From CAZKFG01 sp964551985 (GTDB taxonomy: Bacteria > Bacillota > Negativicutes > Acidaminococcales > JAISLQ01), in NCBI GenBank assembly GCA_964551985.1, contig CAZKFG010000074.1, forward strand, positions 1 to 7,851: a DNA stretch of 7,851 nucleotides. Reading direction: 5' to 3'. The position numbers and the translations under genes were made by a program. The notes below the pieces were generated by a model. That model was not told the origin of the DNA. It made no database searches and saw only the letters and a list, made by a program, of their open reading frames with translations. Shown here piece after piece: positions 6,168-7,851 of this stretch. The stretch's first letter is position 1. Every line of letters starts with the position of its first letter.

Positions 6168-7832
6168 TCACCCCCCTAAAATAGCGCTCAAGTCAAGCTT
6201 TTTACCTGTCGCCTTAGACAAATCAGCCGCAGAAGATGCTGCGGTCTTCACAACAGGCATCGCCTGAGCTAAAGACGCCATAGAAGCTTGCGATGCTTGC
6301 ATCTCTTGCTTTTCATAAAACGTCTCGTCGTCGACAACAATACCTGCAGGAGCTGCCAAAAGCTCCGCATAGCGATTAACCGCCGCTACAATATCGACCT
6401 TGCCTATCGCCTCAGGCCAAGCGCCAGAAAGGCTGCCAACAAACTGCAAAAGCTGTTCTAAACCAGCTAAACCTGACATCTTTTGTGCCTGAGCCAGCGG
6501 TGAAATAAAATCAATCTTCACATCAGCCCCAGAAACAAGCTCTAGCACATCATCATCAAACGGCTCAAAAACATTAGCACGCTCTAATATTTTGTACACA
6601 CGCTCTAATAAAGGTGACAAAAACTCAAACTGCAGACGTTCTACCATAGGACCTAACTGCTGCATCTTCTCTTGCGTACGCTCTAGCACCTCACGCGCCG
6701 TCATATTAGCACCATTTAAACTATCTAAAAGTAAAAATAAATCTGCGCTATAATGACGCTTAATCCTTGATTCCACATCCAAAATCTTATCTCTTAAATA
6801 GCTAAAATTAACCTCCACCTGAAAAAGCGGTCTAATAGGCTTATTCAAATCCTCAACAATCGTCGCACCACCAGGAATAAGATTAATCCCTTTCATAACA
6901 GTATCACTATGCGCCTGCATTGGCGGCTTAACAGACAACTCTAATGCCTTTAAATAATCCATCTCCAGAACCTGGAGCATTTTAGAATCACCCTCAGCAA
7001 ACCAGCCAGGACCCTTGCCATAACAATCATCGCCATTGACCAAAAACCTTGCCACAAGAACAGGAAACTCCTCAAATCCGCCAACATATAAAAAATCCTC
7101 ATCAGAGAACCCTTCAAGCCAATAAAAAGACCTTAAAGGCAAACGCAATCGCCCTTGTGAGCCCTCAAGAAAATCCGGATTTTTATCAACAAGCCAACAA
7201 ACACGAAACCTTTTAGAAGACTTGCCAGTATTTAAACAATCCAAAACCACATCAGGCAACTGCTCGCGTCCAAACTCATCAGCAAGCTGCAAAGCCGACA
7301 TCTCATACCTATGCACAAAACAATCAACCATACCATCATAGCCAACAGAAAAGGCATAAGAACCAATTGGAAATGCCTTAAAGCGCACCCCGTACTCAGA
7401 TGACGAAAACACACCAAGCGGGCACTGACCAAAAGCCAGCTCCATAAACACACTGTGTATAGCATTATAAAAATTACTCGACGCCAAAACCTTCATAACC
7501 AAATCTTGGCGAACCTCCAGCGCTCTTGCAGCCCTTGCATTGCGAGCCAGATCCTCATTAGAAAAACAAAACCTAAACCACTGACGAGAAGGCGGAGTTA
7601 AGCCTGACATGACACCTGCCGCAAACACCTTTGCTGCCTCCCATGCCACCCCGTTTACAACCTTATCATCAAACCTGCGACCGGAAGAATCCACATCATC
7701 ATCAAACTGACCCAAAAACGGCAACTGAAAATCGCGAATCTCTTTCCATCTCGCAACAAAAGCTCGCCTATCACTAATCAAAGAATTAAACTTTGCCACA
7801 ACCTTTCGCTTATCAAACGAAAAAGGCTTCAC
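6168..7832 (-). CDS. Portal (podovirus head-to-tail connecting) protein
   Basis: A 554-residue portal protein, within the usual 500-560 range. The twelve-subunit portal occupies one capsid vertex, is the channel for DNA packaging and holds the tail. N-terminal hallmarks are RRAFVARWKEIRDFQLPFLG (residues 22-41), DDKVVNGVAWEAAKVFAAGVM with SGLTPPSRQWFRF (about 55-88) and FYNAIHSVFMELAFGQ (121-136). Later come YGKGPG (271-276), KPPMQA (302-307) with NLIPGGA (317-323), and MTAREVLERTQEKMQQLGP (377-395) with RLQFEFLSPLLERVY. The last 50 residues are a low-complexity Ala/Ser/Gln tail. These are the positions of the Head-tail_con family (PF12236). The start is taken as GTG at 7832, with GAGGT 5 bases upstream. 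The frame stays open to the right edge, so a start beyond the window cannot be excluded, but two TGA codons in another frame (7851-7849, 7842-7840) suggest that an upstream gene ends here. Confidence 0.95.
   Translation of the reverse strand: MKPFSFDKRKVVAKFNSLISDRRAFVARWKEIRDFQLPFLGQFDDDVDSSGRRFDDKVVNGVAWEAAKVFAAGVMSGLTPPSRQWFRFCFSNEDLARNARAARALEVRQDLVMKVLASSNFYNAIHSVFMELAFGQCPLGVFSSSEYGVRFKAFPIGSYAFSVGYDGMVDCFVHRYEMSALQLADEFGREQLPDVVLDCLNTGKSSKRFRVCWLVDKNPDFLEGSQGRLRLPLRSFYWLEGFSDEDFLYVGGFEEFPVLVARFLVNGDDCYGKGPGWFAEGDSKMLQVLEMDYLKALELSVKPPMQAHSDTVMKGINLIPGGATIVEDLNKPIRPLFQVEVNFSYLRDKILDVESRIKRHYSADLFLLLDSLNGANMTAREVLERTQEKMQQLGPMVERLQFEFLSPLLERVYKILERANVFEPFDDDVLELVSGADVKIDFISPLAQAQKMSGLAGLEQLLQFVGSLSGAWPEAIGKVDIVAAVNRYAELLAAPAGIVVDDETFYEKQEMQASQASMASLAQAMPVVKTAASSAADLSKATGKKLDLSAILGG
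6171..6177 (-). promoter_or_regulatory. Ribosome binding site of the Bbp19-like gene, inside the portal gene end
   Basis: AGGGGGG makes up the last codons of the portal gene just before its TGA. It stands 7 bases before the TTG at 6163, supporting that start over the ATG at 6142, which has only a weak GGA nearby. Confidence 0.55.
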
Positions 7833-7851
7833 CTTGACCTCATCGTGCTCA

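Noticed and set aside
7232..7465. Minus-strand frame of 77 codons inside the portal gene
   Set aside because: It is a Cys/Leu/Trp-rich out-of-frame reading of the portal gene, with no independent support.
1..7851. Diversity-generating retroelement, as in BPP-1
   Set aside because: No reverse transcriptase gene, no lectin-type variable target and no long near-repeat pair were noticed in the window.
1..7851. tRNA genes, CRISPR arrays, insertion sequences or attachment sites
   Set aside because: Nearly all bases are in supported genes, and gaps are under about 60 bases. No tRNA-like cloverleaf, regularly spaced repeat or transposase was seen.

Overview
This window is part of the structural-gene operon of a short-tailed (podovirus-type) phage or prophage. 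Nine genes, all on the minus strand, are packed head to tail, so the transcript reads from the right edge to the left edge. No gap between genes exceeds about 60 bases. I see no host metabolic genes, RNA genes, insertion sequences or CRISPR repeats.

In transcription order, the first block builds the head: portal (head-to-tail connector), a small Bbp19-type protein, a scaffold-type protein, the major capsid protein and a small Bbp16-type capsid cement protein. This gene set and order are those I associate with Salmonella phage epsilon15 and Bordetella phage BPP-1. A hairpin that looks like an intrinsic terminator or attenuator follows the cement gene. The second block builds the tail and ejection apparatus and resembles phage T7 genes 11 to 14: an adaptor or tail tubular A-like protein, a 758-residue nozzle-like protein, a gp13-like protein with an acetyltransferase-like appearance, and the start of a gp14-like internal virion protein cut by the left edge. 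The terminase genes would be expected beyond the right edge, and the rest of the ejection and fibre genes beyond the left edge.

Together the genes describe how one particle is made. The scaffold and capsid proteins assemble a procapsid on the portal, the cement protein locks the expanded shell, the adaptor and nozzle close the portal, and the internal proteins are loaded for ejection.

The host cannot be read directly. The DNA is AT-rich (about 41% GC in six hand-counted 60-base lines), and ribosome binding sites are strong (GGAGG or AGGGGG type). Starts include TTG and GTG, and the scaffold begins with a DLQLF-type motif that I associate with phages of Firmicutes. A low-GC gut bacterium, perhaps one of the Negativicutes, is plausible but is inference only. 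All genes are recognised at family level from residue patterns, without database searches. I found no clear sign of an undescribed system. The better leads are the mixed epsilon15/T7-like layout, the terminator after the capsid genes, a lineage-specific-looking insert in the nozzle, and whatever lies just beyond the two edges.
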